From Amaranthus tricolor (Eukaryota > Streptophyta > Magnoliopsida > Caryophyllales > Amaranthaceae), in NCBI RefSeq assembly GCF_026212465.1, contig NC_080052.1:20061038-20125037 (forward strand): 64,000 nt of DNA, given 5' to 3'. Below are positions 1 through 12,400 of this stretch, one piece after another. Position 1 is the stretch's first letter. Every line of letters starts with the position of its first letter. The position numbers and the translations under genes are program-made. The notes beneath the pieces were generated by a model. That model had not been told where the DNA came from, made no database searches, and saw nothing but the letters and a program-made list of their open reading frames with translations.

Positions 1-1394
1 GAAACCTCGAGTGCAAGGTCTGGAAGGCTTTGTACATATCGTTTTCGTGTCGATCATAGAGGAGGGTCACAGGTGATCAACATCAGAAAATCAAGAACGG
101 AGTTCTTGGTTCTGTTTGTGGTTGTTTCGTGTTCTTTTCATGATCATTTCGTAGTATTGTTTGTAGTAATCATTAAAGCTTCCGCGCAACATTCATCCTT
201 GCATAACCAAGGCCTTAATCAGCCCCGGTTACGCATCAGGTGCATAGTAAAAGACAAATCTCATTTTACTAACATGACAAATCAGGACAACTGAAGATGA
301 AGAGCTGGGTTGCTTATGACAAGAACATCCATGATCACTCAACAATCAATGAAACTCAATTCAACAATAATCTGTCAGGTACGTGTTGCCACACAAAATA
401 AGAACACTAAGTATCCACCGGATACTTGATACCAGATCTCAATTTTCTTAACTACGAAAAAATCACTAATAACATACACTACCAAACCACTGGACTCCAG
501 CACTGCCGCACTGGTTATTGAAACCTACAAAACAGAGTTTCTAGCCCCTTCATATTCATTCTACTGACGTGCAATTTTGTCAGTCAACTCATCTTTACAC
601 TCATTTATGCATTCAAATGATCAAATCTCTAGTCCTCCACTGTAACAATACTATGTCGTGGCAATTAAACTAAGTTCATTATTCCTACAAATCTTGAACC
701 CACTTTCAAATATATAAAGTGCATGTGCCTTGCTAAGTTCATTATTCCTACAAATCTGATCCAATACCTCCCATTTCCAACTCTTTGAAACCTTGCTAAG
801 TGCCTATGATCTGTAAAGTGCATGTGCCTATGTAAAAATCCTTTCTCTATCTCAATACATACTAAGAAAAAACACAGAAAAGGCTAATGAATGATTTGTT
901 TACAGATTCCATGGATGATGAATGATGATTGAGTATTTTGTTGTAAAACAGTAGGAGCTCGGGCAATTGTTTTTGGTACAGTGATCAGTCAAGTACATCA
1001 ATTCTTGATTTCATTACTTGTCAAATGGTTGCCAGTCCAGAGCATTGGTTTTCAGAAGCGGCCCATCATTACGGCAGGAGTGTCGCTCCCCCAACTTTTT
1101 TCCCTAATATAATATTTATATATGACACCTTCAAAAATCACAAAATGGTTGTTGTAATGGTAAAGTTAATATTTATATAAATAAAAGATTAAGAGTTCAG
1201 ACCTTTATACCCTTCAATTTTTAAGCCATGTTTATGTCCTTGCCCCCTCACTATTTCACTCAAGTTTCGACACTGTTGGTTTTTAGACATCATCACTCTC
1301 ATCAGATAGTAAAGTAATTTATCAAGGATAACATTAAACTTCATCAATTATCACCCCAAATTTATAGCATCTAAACGATATCTAAGTAAATTAC
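1..1394. other. No recognised gene; AT-rich, possibly 3' intron of the gene at 1395-5692
   Basis: The frame at 1-294 on the plus strand is open from the window edge (98 codons) but matches no family I know, and it lacks an obvious splice or start context. The last exon(s) of the minus-strand gene were looked for here, as a continuation in phase 1 after the donor at 1394, and none was convincing. Short direct duplications occur near 660-830 (words such as 'aagttcattattcctaca' and 'aagtgcatgtgcct' appear twice). Confidence 0.4.
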
Positions 1395-4300
1395 CGGCAG
1401 CTGCTGCAGCACCATTATCATCTCCTTGTCTTACAATTGGCTCAACCATAGCAGCAGGCCTGGGTGGACGAGGAGGAGCTGCAGCCCTGTGCATTGCTTG
1501 TGAAATCCAACGCACAAGGGGAGTTAAAGCTCCAGTCTGGTATCTGCATCACGTCATCATAGAAGTTGAGTACTTGCAAAGTTTTAAGATCGTGTAAAGG
1601 ATTCATGATAAAAGAAACAGGTGAAGAGTCAGAGGTGGTGGACCAAATATGCCTAAGGATAACAAGCACATATGGACAAACAAACTAACACATGCAAAAT
1701 ACAGTACAACAAAGCTTTTCATTCTCTTGGCACATTACCATGAAAATGAAATTGCAGGACAAAGTTTTTCGATGAAGACCCATAAACTTGTTTAGTTGCA
1801 CACTAGTACAGAAAAATTCAGTCAAGTGATACCAAGTAGAGATTCGAGAGGAGGGCCATACTAGGTTTTAAAGACTATACATGCACACAAGAAACAGAAG
1901 ACACATTATGTAAGGACCCATATAGATGATAAATGCAGGACAAAGTTTGTATCAATGTTTTTCCTTCCTTGGCAGATATGTTTGTACCATTTCATACATC
2001 TTCAAGCAGATATTTTATTTCTAGAAGCATCTATTATACTTACAAATAGATGATAGATGCAAAGAACACAAGCACAGCAAGCCTGTGTCTCGAACCATCT
2101 TGACTAAATATAAAAATCATAGCCGCCAACTTTAACAAGAGAGGGAAGTCAAGCTGGAATGGGAACGGAAATCTCCGTCCAACAATCTGTCTTTGAGGTC
2201 CATGCTGCAGAGCTTGCTGTTGCTGTTGCTGCTGTGCGCCCATCTGGCTTTGGCTTTGTTCCCCACTGGCACTTGTAGCCTCTGAAGATATTGATCTCCT
2301 GTTACTAGTAAGAAATGAATAGATCATGTCAAATTATCTATCTTGGTTATTTACAATCCCAACCATGGAATAAAAACTCCCCCGTTACATTACATAACGC
2401 CTGTTATGTTACCTGTTTGAGATTTGCCATGACATTACATCCCGTTATATAACGATGCATGAATTTCACGATCAAAACGCCGTGTTTACCGTTAAGTAAC
2501 GTGTAACGCTCGTTATTTTACCGTTATAACGATATTTGACCATTACAACGTGATTTGTCTCCCACTTAAAATTTTATTAATACCCGTTAACTTTAATTTA
2601 CGATCATTTAAATTATAGTTACTCATAATATTAGTTGATAAACAAAAGCATTAACTAATAACTAATAAGTTAATTAATAATACACTATAAGAACATATAT
2701 ATTGCAATTATAATAGTTATAAGCATATTATTGCATAATAATAGTTTTCAACAACAAAAATGCAATTATAAGTTCAAACTCCCCTTATGTGATTTGTTTT
2801 CAAAAATCACAATGCATCAGCCGTGATTCTTGTTATTATTCCATTATAGCTGTTTTCCGCGACACCGCGACCGTTTTTGCTAGTGCATTCGAGACCACGT
2901 TTTTTTTCCATGATCTCAACCCCCCATGTATCGCTAGTCATAAGTCAACCATTTATCTAGTAGCCAAATACACACGCATGAAAAGTATCTCATATTTGAG
3001 TTGCATTATCCAGAATTGATTCTATAAATTTGGTAAACCAGTGATACACATTTAATATTTTAATATTACTCGAGAAAACTCCAACTATCTTAGGGAGGTG
3101 ACGTGGAAAAGGCAGACTCCTGAATCTCACGTACACAAAAACTTCAGGAACAAGCATAAATTAACTTCATGGAATACACCGGGTCTAATTACTAATTGAC
3201 TAAGTTGTTAGGTCTAGTCATGTGTAAGTCTAAAATGGATTAAGTCTACAATATTTTAGTGTCCACCAATTCTTAATCTTCTATTCACAAGTCCACATTC
3301 CTCACTCCCTACTCCACTTAATTACACTCTAACTCACACTCCTTAAATTTAAGGTTGGTGCACATTATTTTAGTATGGACTAAGTCCATGCAAGAGCAAC
3401 TCCCTAGTCATATGGGTGCATCATTTATACAAGAAATTCAAGATATTATGTCCATTTTCAATGAGGCCAAAGTTTTGTGTTTATGTGAAGCTATAGAGGA
3501 TGTTTCGAGTCAATCAGAAACAACCTCTTTGTTATCTATCACTAGCATTGGGGTAATGTAATGTTGATATTATATTTGATGAACCTTTCATGGATGCTTG
3601 TGTATACCTCTAGCTCTAATGTAATATCAACATATGTTTCTTGGGGGAAATTTAATTGCCAGCTTGAACTAGCCAACTCACTCTCAATTCCTGTGTCGAG
3701 AAAGGTGGCTCAACATTTAAATTAATCACTCCAAAACGATATTCGCTCTTAGACGATCACATCCAACTTCCCTGGTGTAAACCCAAAGTAAAATACTGGA
3801 CTGAACAAGTATAATCCATCTTTATTTGAAACTCCTCCTATCTAAATGTAGAATTGCTCCCGGCAATTATAATAATCAAAACCCAAAAGATCACAAGGAT
3901 TAAATGTACATAGCACAAACGCATACCTGGAAAAACATAAAGAGGAGCAAAAACTGTTTGTCATATGTTCTAAAGGTTTTGATGCGAAACTAGAATTTTC
4001 ACATCGAATTGTTTGGTATACTGCTATCCCGAAAATTTCCATTGATAACATTAACAAAGTTCCCTTGCCTCTTACCTGGCTTCTCTAGGGCTGTTTGACT
4101 AAGTTCCAATTATACACAGTCTATAAAGTAATTACAACTAGTCACTATTGATATACGAATCTCAAAAATGTAATACCATAAGATAAAGCAGTTATACTAG
4201 TTAATCAAACAGTAAAAAGCTTGAAGCATCTCCAATATAATACTAACGTTGGTGTGTTGTACGTAAGAGGAATGAAAGTATTGGCAGGAATCCCTGAGAG

Positions 4301-5692
4301 AGTTCCCATGAATGGAAGCATGGGGACAGCATAAATTCCAGGTCCACGGTTAGGCTGCTCTGAATTCTGTGTCGTACCAAGACCGGGGAGCAGTGCAGGG
4401 TACATGATTGGTAACATATTGACATCTCCATGTTGAAAAGTTGGAAAATAAGGAATTTTTGGTATCTGAAACATTATATCGACAACAAGGTAAGCTAGAG
4501 AAACAACAAAGAAAAATACCAAATCGCGAGCTCCAATAGAAATTTACTTCACACAAAGAAATTCTTAAAACAACTTGCACTATTCAGTGGATATACAACA
4601 TCCAAATTAACCAGCTCATCCTCAATAGATAGAAACACGAGTTAGAATACAAATTCTCCAAACCTAAGTTGTGTACGGGGTCAAATGCACACAACTTTTA
4701 CAGTGTGTTTGGATAGAGAAAATGGAGGGAAATGAAGGAAAGGAATTTGAAAGGACAAAAGATCACCGGATAACAAAAAAAAGGGAAAGGACTTGGAGGG
4801 GAGGTTTTGGAGGAAAAACATGAACAAAATTTGTTAAGCATACAATGTCTCCTAAAATGGAATAATTTGTTGGGAAAATACCCTACTAAACAAACAAGGT
4901 GCACTTTCCCACGTTACCCTCCCTTTCCATTTCCTTCCTTCCTTCCCTTCCCTTCCTTTTCCCTTCCTTTCTCTTCTCTTCTCTTCTCTTCTAATTTGCT
5001 ACCCAAGCACAGTGATAAACTTAGAAATCAAAGAGTTTCCCTTCCTTTCTCTTCTCTTCTCTTCTCTTCTCTTCTCTTCTAATTTGCTATCCAAGCACAG
5101 TGATAAACTTAGAAATCAAAGAGAGGTAAAGCAAAAAATCTCCAATCAAAGAAAATATATCTTGTTTTCTTTCTCACTTCTGGATAAATATTTGTTAAGG
5201 ACCAAGGTTCTGAATCTTCAAGATCAATGCAAAACGAATATTTTTTCTTTATCAATCTCAATCATAGATAAAATATATTCTTTTCATAAATGATATCTTG
5301 TTTAGCTCAGATTTTCTAAAACCGTTAGAACTGAAACAATATTTTGTCACTAATCGATGAAAATTAAAAGTTTTCCAAACTCTAACACTCAAAAGGCAAT
5401 GGTCTCTAGTGAAACTAATTAACACCCAATTAAACATTTAGCCAATAAAACAAGAATAAAATCCCTAAAACACACCCTAATTTCAACATTCTACCAATTC
5501 CATGATATGTAAAATTTAATAGTTTCCAGTTTTTACGATATCTCATACTAAAACAATCTTGGAGATTAAACAAACGAAAATAATGAAATAGAAGAAAGCG
5601 GAAATCAATACCTGAGGAAATTTGAGGTCATCGTCAGATGGTATTGATTTTTTAGAATCAGAAGTGGATTGAGTATCGGAATTTTCCGCCAT
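1395..5692 (-). CDS. Conserved plant Q-rich protein with two membrane segments (5' four exons, 3' end not found)
   Basis: Four exons join without a frame break: 5692-5612, 4465-4248, 2298-2044, 1543-1395, with AG acceptors and GT donors at each junction. They give 234 codons, starting MAENSDTQSTSDSKKS. The order is an acidic/Ser-rich start (1-27), a Pro/Leu/Met-rich stretch (28-100), seven consecutive Gln at 122-128, then a basic RR followed by two hydrophobic segments at about 149-165 and 173-188, separated by SQDGSRHR. After these come the motif YQTGALTPLVRW and an Ala/Pro-rich tail. The last exon ends in phase 1 at a donor, so at least one more exon must lie downstream, before 1395 or beyond the window. 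I recognise this as a protein conserved among plants but know no established function. The two-helix hairpin resembles the C-terminal membrane region of HERP-type ER proteins; that is inference only. Introns carry repeats, including a TTCTC-rich foldback element at 4701-5102. Confidence 0.7.
2340..2900. repeat. TAACG/CGCGA word-rich repeat in intron
   Basis: The block is dense in short TAACG and CGTTA words (2380-2540) and then CGCGACACCGCGACC near 2860, unlike the AT-rich intron around it. Similar word-rich blocks lie at 32280-32640, 53170-53412 and 58440-58675. Only the last two align well with each other; membership of this block in the same family is inferred from shared words. Confidence 0.4.
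2901..4247. other. Intron sequence, nothing recognised
   Basis: This is the remainder of the intron between exons 2 and 3 of the minus-strand gene. It holds short open frames on both strands (for example 3355-3561 plus, 3842-4057 minus) without family motifs or codon structure that I recognise. Confidence 0.4.
4701..5102. mobile_element. Foldback element with GGAAAG-rich arms and an 88-bp tandem duplication
   Basis: The left end reads cagtgtgtttggatagag. The right end, read in reverse complement, starts cactgtgcttggatagc and is followed by a (TTCTC)n tract, matching the left arm's purine-rich GGAAATGAAGGAAAGG run. The right end is duplicated: the segment ending agtgataaacttagaaatc occurs at 5011 and again at 5099, a period of 88 bp that includes the expandable TCTTC microsatellite. 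No target duplication was identified. This is a common style of plant non-autonomous DNA transposon. An element with similar ends (tgtttggat) is at 57693-58002. Confidence 0.5.
5103..5611. other. AT-rich intron 1 remainder of the minus-strand gene
   Basis: Nothing recognised beyond AT-rich intron sequence between the tandem duplication and exon 1. Confidence 0.4.
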
Positions 5693-6231
5693 TGTTGAAT
5701 TTATTCTGCAATCGCCAACTTACTTAACTTATGAATTTTCTGCTCGCGAAGCTAAAAAATGGGGAGTTGGTAGTAGAATGACGGGAGGCGGGGCGGGGAG
5801 GGTCAAAAATAAAATAATCTGATTCTTAAATAGGGAAAATAAAATAAAATAAAATGGGGAGTAATAACAAAAACTGTACGTGGAATTCATAGTGATCTCC
5901 AATGAGTTATTGACAACCGTCATTCTTTTTTTTCCAAAAAGTTAAACAATCCGTTTTTGTATGAGACCGTCTCACACCCATAAACTTAAACTCTGAAAAT
6001 TTCTATCATCCAGCTCGTCTTGTATGAGACTGTCTCGCCATAAGACGGACCATAAAATTAGCGCATTTCTTTAATTGATTACTTTAAATCGTAACGTTTT
6101 AATTTTAAGCAAACACTCTAAGACATAATGTGTATATCGGATCAGCCATTGTCTCACCATGAGACCGCCTCATTTAAGAATTAGTGTCTTATCAGCGTGA
6201 GACATGTCTCATACTTGTGTTGAATAGCCCA
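5693..6231. repeat. Divergent promoter spacer with GAGACNGTCTC palindromic repeats
   Basis: This lies between the start of the minus-strand gene (5692) and ATG14 (7154). It contains repeated near-palindromes: tgagaccgtctca near 5962, gagactgtctcgcc near 6028, tctcaccatgagaccgcc near 6151 and a gagacatgtctcat version near 6200. Related copies occur at 6940-6960 and 7729-7741. I take them as ends of a small dispersed element family; no clean target duplication could be defined. Confidence 0.5.
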
Positions 6232-6239
6232 ATAATAAA

Positions 6240-6901
6240 AGAAAAATTACCGTGAATAATATACTCCCTCTGTTCTTTTTTGAACTTTCACTTTGGGTTT
6301 TCACATATATTAAGGAAGATAGAATCTTTGGGTTGTAGTGGATATTGTTTTAATTAAATAGTAGTGTGAAGTAATGATTGTATTGGAAGTATGAGGTTAT
6401 AGTGGGTATTATTTTAATTAAATAGTAGTGTGAAGTAATGATTGTATTGAAAATATGAGAGAGAAAATAATTATAAATAAAAGAAAAGAGATACATTAAA
6501 AAGAAAAGCGGGGTTTTAAGGGTTAAAAGTGGAATAAAAACTTTCTAAAAATAGAAAGTATTTTAAAGTGGAAGAACTTTTGAAACTACCCGTTATAGTA
6601 ATGTGGAAGATCAAAAAAGAACGGAGAAAGTAACTTTTTGTTAATTTCCTTATAATAATACCAACTATTGATTAGCCATGAATAATACCAACTTAATGGA
6701 GTGTTTCCCATAAAATTCTTTAACATGTTAAAAATCAAACTATAGGTAATTATAAGACAAAAAATTGGTAATTTAGTAATAATTAAAATTGGTATTATTT
6801 TAGGAAAATACTCTAAATTGGTATTTATTCATGATTAATTAATAGTTAGTATTATTGTAGAAAAATTAACAAAAAGTTGTATTATTCACAATAATTTTTC
6901 C
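6240..6901. mobile_element. Foldback element with 8-bp target duplication, interrupted by a Stowaway MITE
   Basis: The left end is agaaaaattaccgtgaata; the right end in reverse complement is ggaaaaattattgtgaata. They are flanked by the identical 8-mer ataataaa at 6232-6239 and 6902-6909. The arms continue inward (ctttttgttaat, then ataccaactattgatta against actaactattaattaat). Removing the insert at 6264-6630 and one TA restores continuous homology between the arms, so the Stowaway landed in an older foldback element. An 8-bp duplication fits hAT-like elements; a 9-bp reading with one mismatch would fit MULE-like ones. Confidence 0.75.
6264..6630. mobile_element. Stowaway-like Tc1/mariner MITE
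   Basis: The ends are ctccctctgttctttttt and, in reverse complement, ctttctccgttctttttt, flanked by TA at 6262-6263 and 6631-6632. The CTCCCTCCGTTC-type terminus and TA target are hallmarks of plant Stowaway elements. The interior carries a direct duplication of about 70 bp: the word aattaaatagtagtgtgaag occurs twice, beginning near 6353 and 6416. No coding capacity. Confidence 0.85.
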
Positions 6902-7153
6902 ATAATAAATTTTTTTAGTTTATTCGCTTCTTGTTTTGAGGTCGTTTCTCCGTGAGACGATAGCTGCTTTTGTTTTTTAAATTAAATTTTAATGAGTCGG
7001 GCCGCGTCCCTGGACCGGCTGAAAATCAAAATAAAAGAAGGCTGGAGAGTCTAACGAGGGCTCTCATAATGATCCTCCATTAATTCGAACTTCAAAACCC
7101 CTTTACAATTGTGATCACCTCTTTTACCTTCCTCTTTGTAGGATAAACGGTTT

Positions 7154-9377
7154 ATGATGACTAATCGTAAATCCAGTTGCTGCGGGATTTGCGAGACGTC
7201 AAATCTCGCTTCAATTTGCACTGTTTGTGTTAATTACAGGTATAATTGATGTTGAATTTTCTATTAGGGTTTTAAGTTGCAAAATTACGTCTTTATTTAC
7301 TATAAATTGGTTGAATTGGGTTCAGATTGACTGAGTATTATACCTTGCTGAAATCTTTACGATGTCGGCGTGATCATCTTTACTCGAGGCTAACCCACAA
7401 ATTGGTTGCCAAGGTTTGATCTTTACTACACTTCCAACTTTTTGGTTTTGGTTGTAAATTAATTAATTGTTTCAAAAGGCAAACGAATTTGAAGTGGATA
7501 ACAAATAGTGATTCAAGATAATAGTATGTGAGACTTCGTTGCATTTGCAGTAGCTGCAGTTACATTTATGGACTAAAAAAGGGAAAATTTGAAGTGGATA
7601 ACAAATAGTGATTCAAGATAATAGTATAAGCTAGGCCCAAAAAAATGGAAAATAACAATGAAAATAGTATGAATCATTCTATGAGGCAGAATTATGATAT
7701 GCACTTGAATATAAGCGGAGAGATCCCTGAGACGGTCTCTCATAAGAGTAGCCATAAAAATGTTGAATTTTTTAGTTGATCAAGACCTTAGTAAGACTCG
7801 CCTCTACATGTGTGCTATAACAACAACAATGCCGGAACTTTAAGCCCATTGAGGTCGGCTACATGAACCAATATATCAGTTCTAATGGTCGCCCACATGG
7901 ATTCTTCTTCTCAACTCATGTTCAATTTTCTAGCACCTCAATTTATAAGTCTAGATCTTTCATATCCTTCCACTCATGTCTCCAAGTCATCTTCGATCTT
8001 TCTTGTCCTCTTTTTAAGTCTTCTGAGCTTCAACTTTCTACTTAGCAATTCGCTAACTCGTCTTTGCACATGTCTAAAGTTCCAAACCACCTTAAATGAT
8101 TCTTTTCATCCTTTTTTCAATATTTGCAACTCTCAAATCCTTTTTTTTTCTTCATCTAGAATTCTATCTCCTAAGGTATGCCCATTCATCGATCAAAAAC
8201 ATTTGCATTCATGCTACCTATCTTTCTACTATGATCTTTTCTAAAAGTCCAACATTCTGATTCATACAATAATGCTTGTCATGGTCGTTTGATGAACTAT
8301 AGCTTAAAGGTCATACTTTATACTTCAATCACATAAATTCCAGCACCCGTTCTCTATTTTTTTTCACCCACGATTATTTTTATGGGTCACATTTTGTTGA
8401 ATGTCTCTACTACTCTGAAATATGGACCTTAGGTATATGAAACATCCATTTAGAGTGATCACTTTCTTTTCAAGCTTCATATTGCCTCTCGTTACTTGTG
8501 ACTTCAACTCTCGCAACATCGTTGTAAGTTACCATTTAATTCCTCTAAAATAATGTCATCAGTAAACAACAAGCACCAAGGCATGTCTCCTTCTATTAAT
8601 CAAGTTGTATCATCTACAACTGCTGCTAAGAGACGAGCCTCAATGAAGGCCTGTTGATCCTCCGCATATTCTAATATTTGTCTTTACTATTCGATGCATA
8701 TCTTGCACCATATTAATGTATTTCTTAGGAATACCCTTCTTTGTCATTGTCTACCTAAATACATCTCTTGGTACCTTGTTATATGCATTTTCTAAGTAAA
8801 TAAAAGTCATGTGTAAGCCTATTTTTATCTCTATAGTACTCCATTATTTTGTGTCATAAGATGGATTGATTCCATTATAGATCTCTCTGGCATAAATTCA
8901 ATTTGGTTCTCTGATACGGAGGTACATCTTCTCATACTTATCTCTCACTATTTCTCATAACTTCATATTATGCCTCATGTGTTTATTCTTCGATAGTTGG
9001 AGCAATTTTGGATATCTTCTCTGCTCTTGTAAATGGACACTAGAATACTTTTGCTTTTGTGATTGGTCATCTTCTTCTCCAGTCATTGGCCTAATCGCTT
9101 TCTTTAGCTTTAGTTTCTTCAAAGACCCCTCTACCTCTAATTTTTGTATTCGTCGCATAAATTCTCTATCTTCATCAAAGGGGGTGATTGTTGTGTCCCC
9201 TAAAATATTTTCTTTTCTCTCTCAATTAGCTCATCAGAAACACTATCCATTCGATCCTTAATGTTCTCATTTTGAATTAGAATATTCTTATTCTTATCCT
9301 TATCCTTAAAACACTTTACTACACCTATATCATTAGTTTTTGCCAACCTCTTCTTTGCTATTCTGTCTCTCTCTCTC

Positions 9378-9476
<99 letters not shown>

Positions 9477-12400
9477 TTATATATACATATATATACATAT
9501 ATATACATATATATATATACATATATACATATATATATACATATATACATATATATTTATATATATACATATATATATATATATAACACCTCTTTAAAAG
9601 CTTTTAATTTCTCCTTGCAAAATGTCACTTTTGTCTTGACCTACTCATTCCACCACGTTGTATTCTTTTTTACCACCAAACTACCTCTTAATTCTCCAAA
9701 AATATCCATATCTATTCGAAAGATACAAGTTTTCATCTTTGTCCAAGTATCCTCTGCTTCCGAAGTCATCTCCCATCGAACTTCTTTAACAACTTTTTCG
9801 GCGAACACTTTAGCATTATCCTTATTTAATATCCACCATTTAATCCTAAGTTCTTCTTTGGCTTTCTTTACCTTTGGTTTTGCTTGAAGCCAAACATTTA
9901 GAATAAGGAGTTTGTGCTAGGTGTCTACGCACTCTCCTGAGATAACTGTACTATTTAGGCAATTACCTCTTTCTATCATCCTTGTCAAAAAGTAGTCAAT
10001 TTGGGTGTGCAATAACAACTCAACTATATATTACTGTATTATATTTACACAATTTAATATGAATAGTGAAATCACCAAATTGTTATTGGTTTATTGGTTG
10101 TTTGTATGAATATTCTGAATTGATGTATATTACTACATTTTCAGTCTTGTTCTATGATTATCTGTACTATGCCTTTCAAGATATAGCTGCATTATGATTT
10201 ATCAATCATGAGTTATGGTGTATTCATGATCTATATGGAAATAAATTGCTTGGGTTGAATCATATATATATTGTGATGTTTTACCAAAAGGAAGGTGGAA
10301 AACAACAAAAAAAAAAAAATTTGTCTCTATGTGTGTGTGTGTGGGGGAGGGAGGTGGCAAAAAAGAGAGAAAGAGGTACTTTAACTTAAGTTTATTGGTC
10401 GTTGTATGATAGGGAAAGGCTGATGAACAACTTAATTGGAAGATCGTTCAAATGGAGAAGATTGGAAGGCTGAATGAGAAACTTCTCAAAGCAAGAGAAC
10501 AACTTCTGCATGGTTTGAAGTTTTTATTTCTATTTCATGTGGTTTTGAGGTTATTGATTTTTTATGATGGCGTCAAATAATAGTTGTTGCATACGAATGG
10601 CAGGGAAGTCAAAATTGGAAAAAGCTTCTAGCGATCTCAAAGTGACATATGGATTGCTCGAGTTTTCTCAAAACATGGTAATCTTTTCCTTCTATAATGT
10701 TCTGAGTATTATGTTTTGATTGTCTCACTGCATTTTGATATCTTTTAGACAGTTTGGCGACATATATTCATTTCTATTTGACTGTATTTGTGTTCAGTTA
10801 GAGAAACATCGGGTTGAGCAGCTGGAGAAATCTTATCCTAATTGGATCTGCACTCAGAGTTTAGGTTATGTAAGTCATTTGTTATTTCTATGCAGGTTTG
10901 CATTGCCTGTGTCATTTAGCAGAAATTTTAGTTCATTTTTTTTTATCTTGACTTGATATGGCTCAATGAAAATTAGAAATTTCAACGTGTCCCTCATGCT
11001 TTATCTTGACTATGACTGCAGATGGCGATAACCTCAGAGCGTTTACATAAACAATCAGTTGTTATAAAACAAATCTGCAAATTGTTTCCTCAGCGTCTGG
11101 TAGATTCTACTTAAATATTATTGGCCTTCTTTCTACTGTTCGATTGTATTGAAATACTACTTTTCGAGTCCAAAGTTTTTGTGCTCTTTTGTTCATGTAA
11201 CTTGGTGCTACTATGGGTACAATAAAGTTTACTGAGCCATCCATGGGTAAATACTAGATGTTAATTCAAAAAGAGGTTTGGCTTAATTATTGCTTGCTAT
11301 AAAACTTATTTTCTCTAGTTTTCTTATCATTCTTTTTTTCAAATTTCGTCATCGATAGTTTGTAGAGTAAGAAGGTGGTTTTTTTGGAGCTAAAATATCA
11401 AAGGAAGAGAAATTGTAGAAACGTTGATGAAATGTTTACCCCTTTGAATTAAACATAAGACTTCATTGTATAAGGGAGGATATGATAATTTATTTAAGTG
11501 GAAATTTTATCATTTTCTCCATTTTCCAATTCTTTTGTTTCTTTTTTCTCTCTCCAATGTATATAGGTATTTTATTGAACTTTAATAGCTTTTCTAGCAC
11601 ATCCGCCAATGAAACCAGAAGAATGATTGAGAAGGGAAACTCCTTTAGTCGTTTTTATCAGGTTTCAAATTTATAGTGCTTTAACTAGGAAGCCTTATTG
11701 TGGAGATTGGTTGGGATGTGTGTTTCTCTGACTCATTAATTTTCGCCGGCACACCGGTGTCCGGTATGGGTACCGGTGCTGAATACGTGTTCGGTACACC
11801 GAGATTAACATGGATACGACAACAATGGAGGAGAAAAGTCAAAGATACCCTAGATCTGCAATTTGAAGGTCAAACTATTGAAATTTTCTTTTGAAAGTTT
11901 AGGGCTTTTGAATGGAAGGAAAATAGAGTGTATTGACATGTTTTTTGTGATCTTTCATTTTTGACTTTTTGAGTATTGGAATTCCAGATATTGGAATGAT
12001 GTTGAAAGTATTTTGTTTATTCCTTTGTGTTTTGTAATATGGGTTTGCATTGGAGACATGAAAAGACGCTTGGGGTGTTAATAATTTCCCTGCCAAGTGC
12101 CAACTTTTACCAGCTTTCGTTTCCTTCTTCTTAACAATTTTAACTTTTTTGGTTGAATTGTCAACCTTTGCTTTATAGTGGGCCATCAGCCATGCCTATG
12201 TTGTTTGTTTTTTCTTTTTCTTTATCAAGTATAAATTTTTACGGTGTTACCCATAGAGTTCTAATTGGGCAAAATCAGTTTCTCACAGTTTAACTCTTTG
12301 ATGCAACTTTTCTTCTTTTTTTTTTTTTTTTTTTGGGAAAGCAATGCAAATTTTTTTTTCTATTTCTTAAATTCCTGTCCTTTTTAAATTGGGGCACATT

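Noticed and set aside
1..294. Open frame from the window edge on the plus strand
   Set aside because: No known motif, unusual Val/Phe/His-rich composition and no supporting splice signals; left as unassigned.
4807..5293. Overlapping Phe/Ser/Leu-rich ORFs
   Set aside because: They translate the TTCTC/TTCCC pyrimidine tract and its tandem duplication inside an intron.
9200..9597. Long I/Y-repeat ORFs on both strands
   Set aside because: These are translations of the (TA)n/(TATACA)n microsatellite, not proteins.
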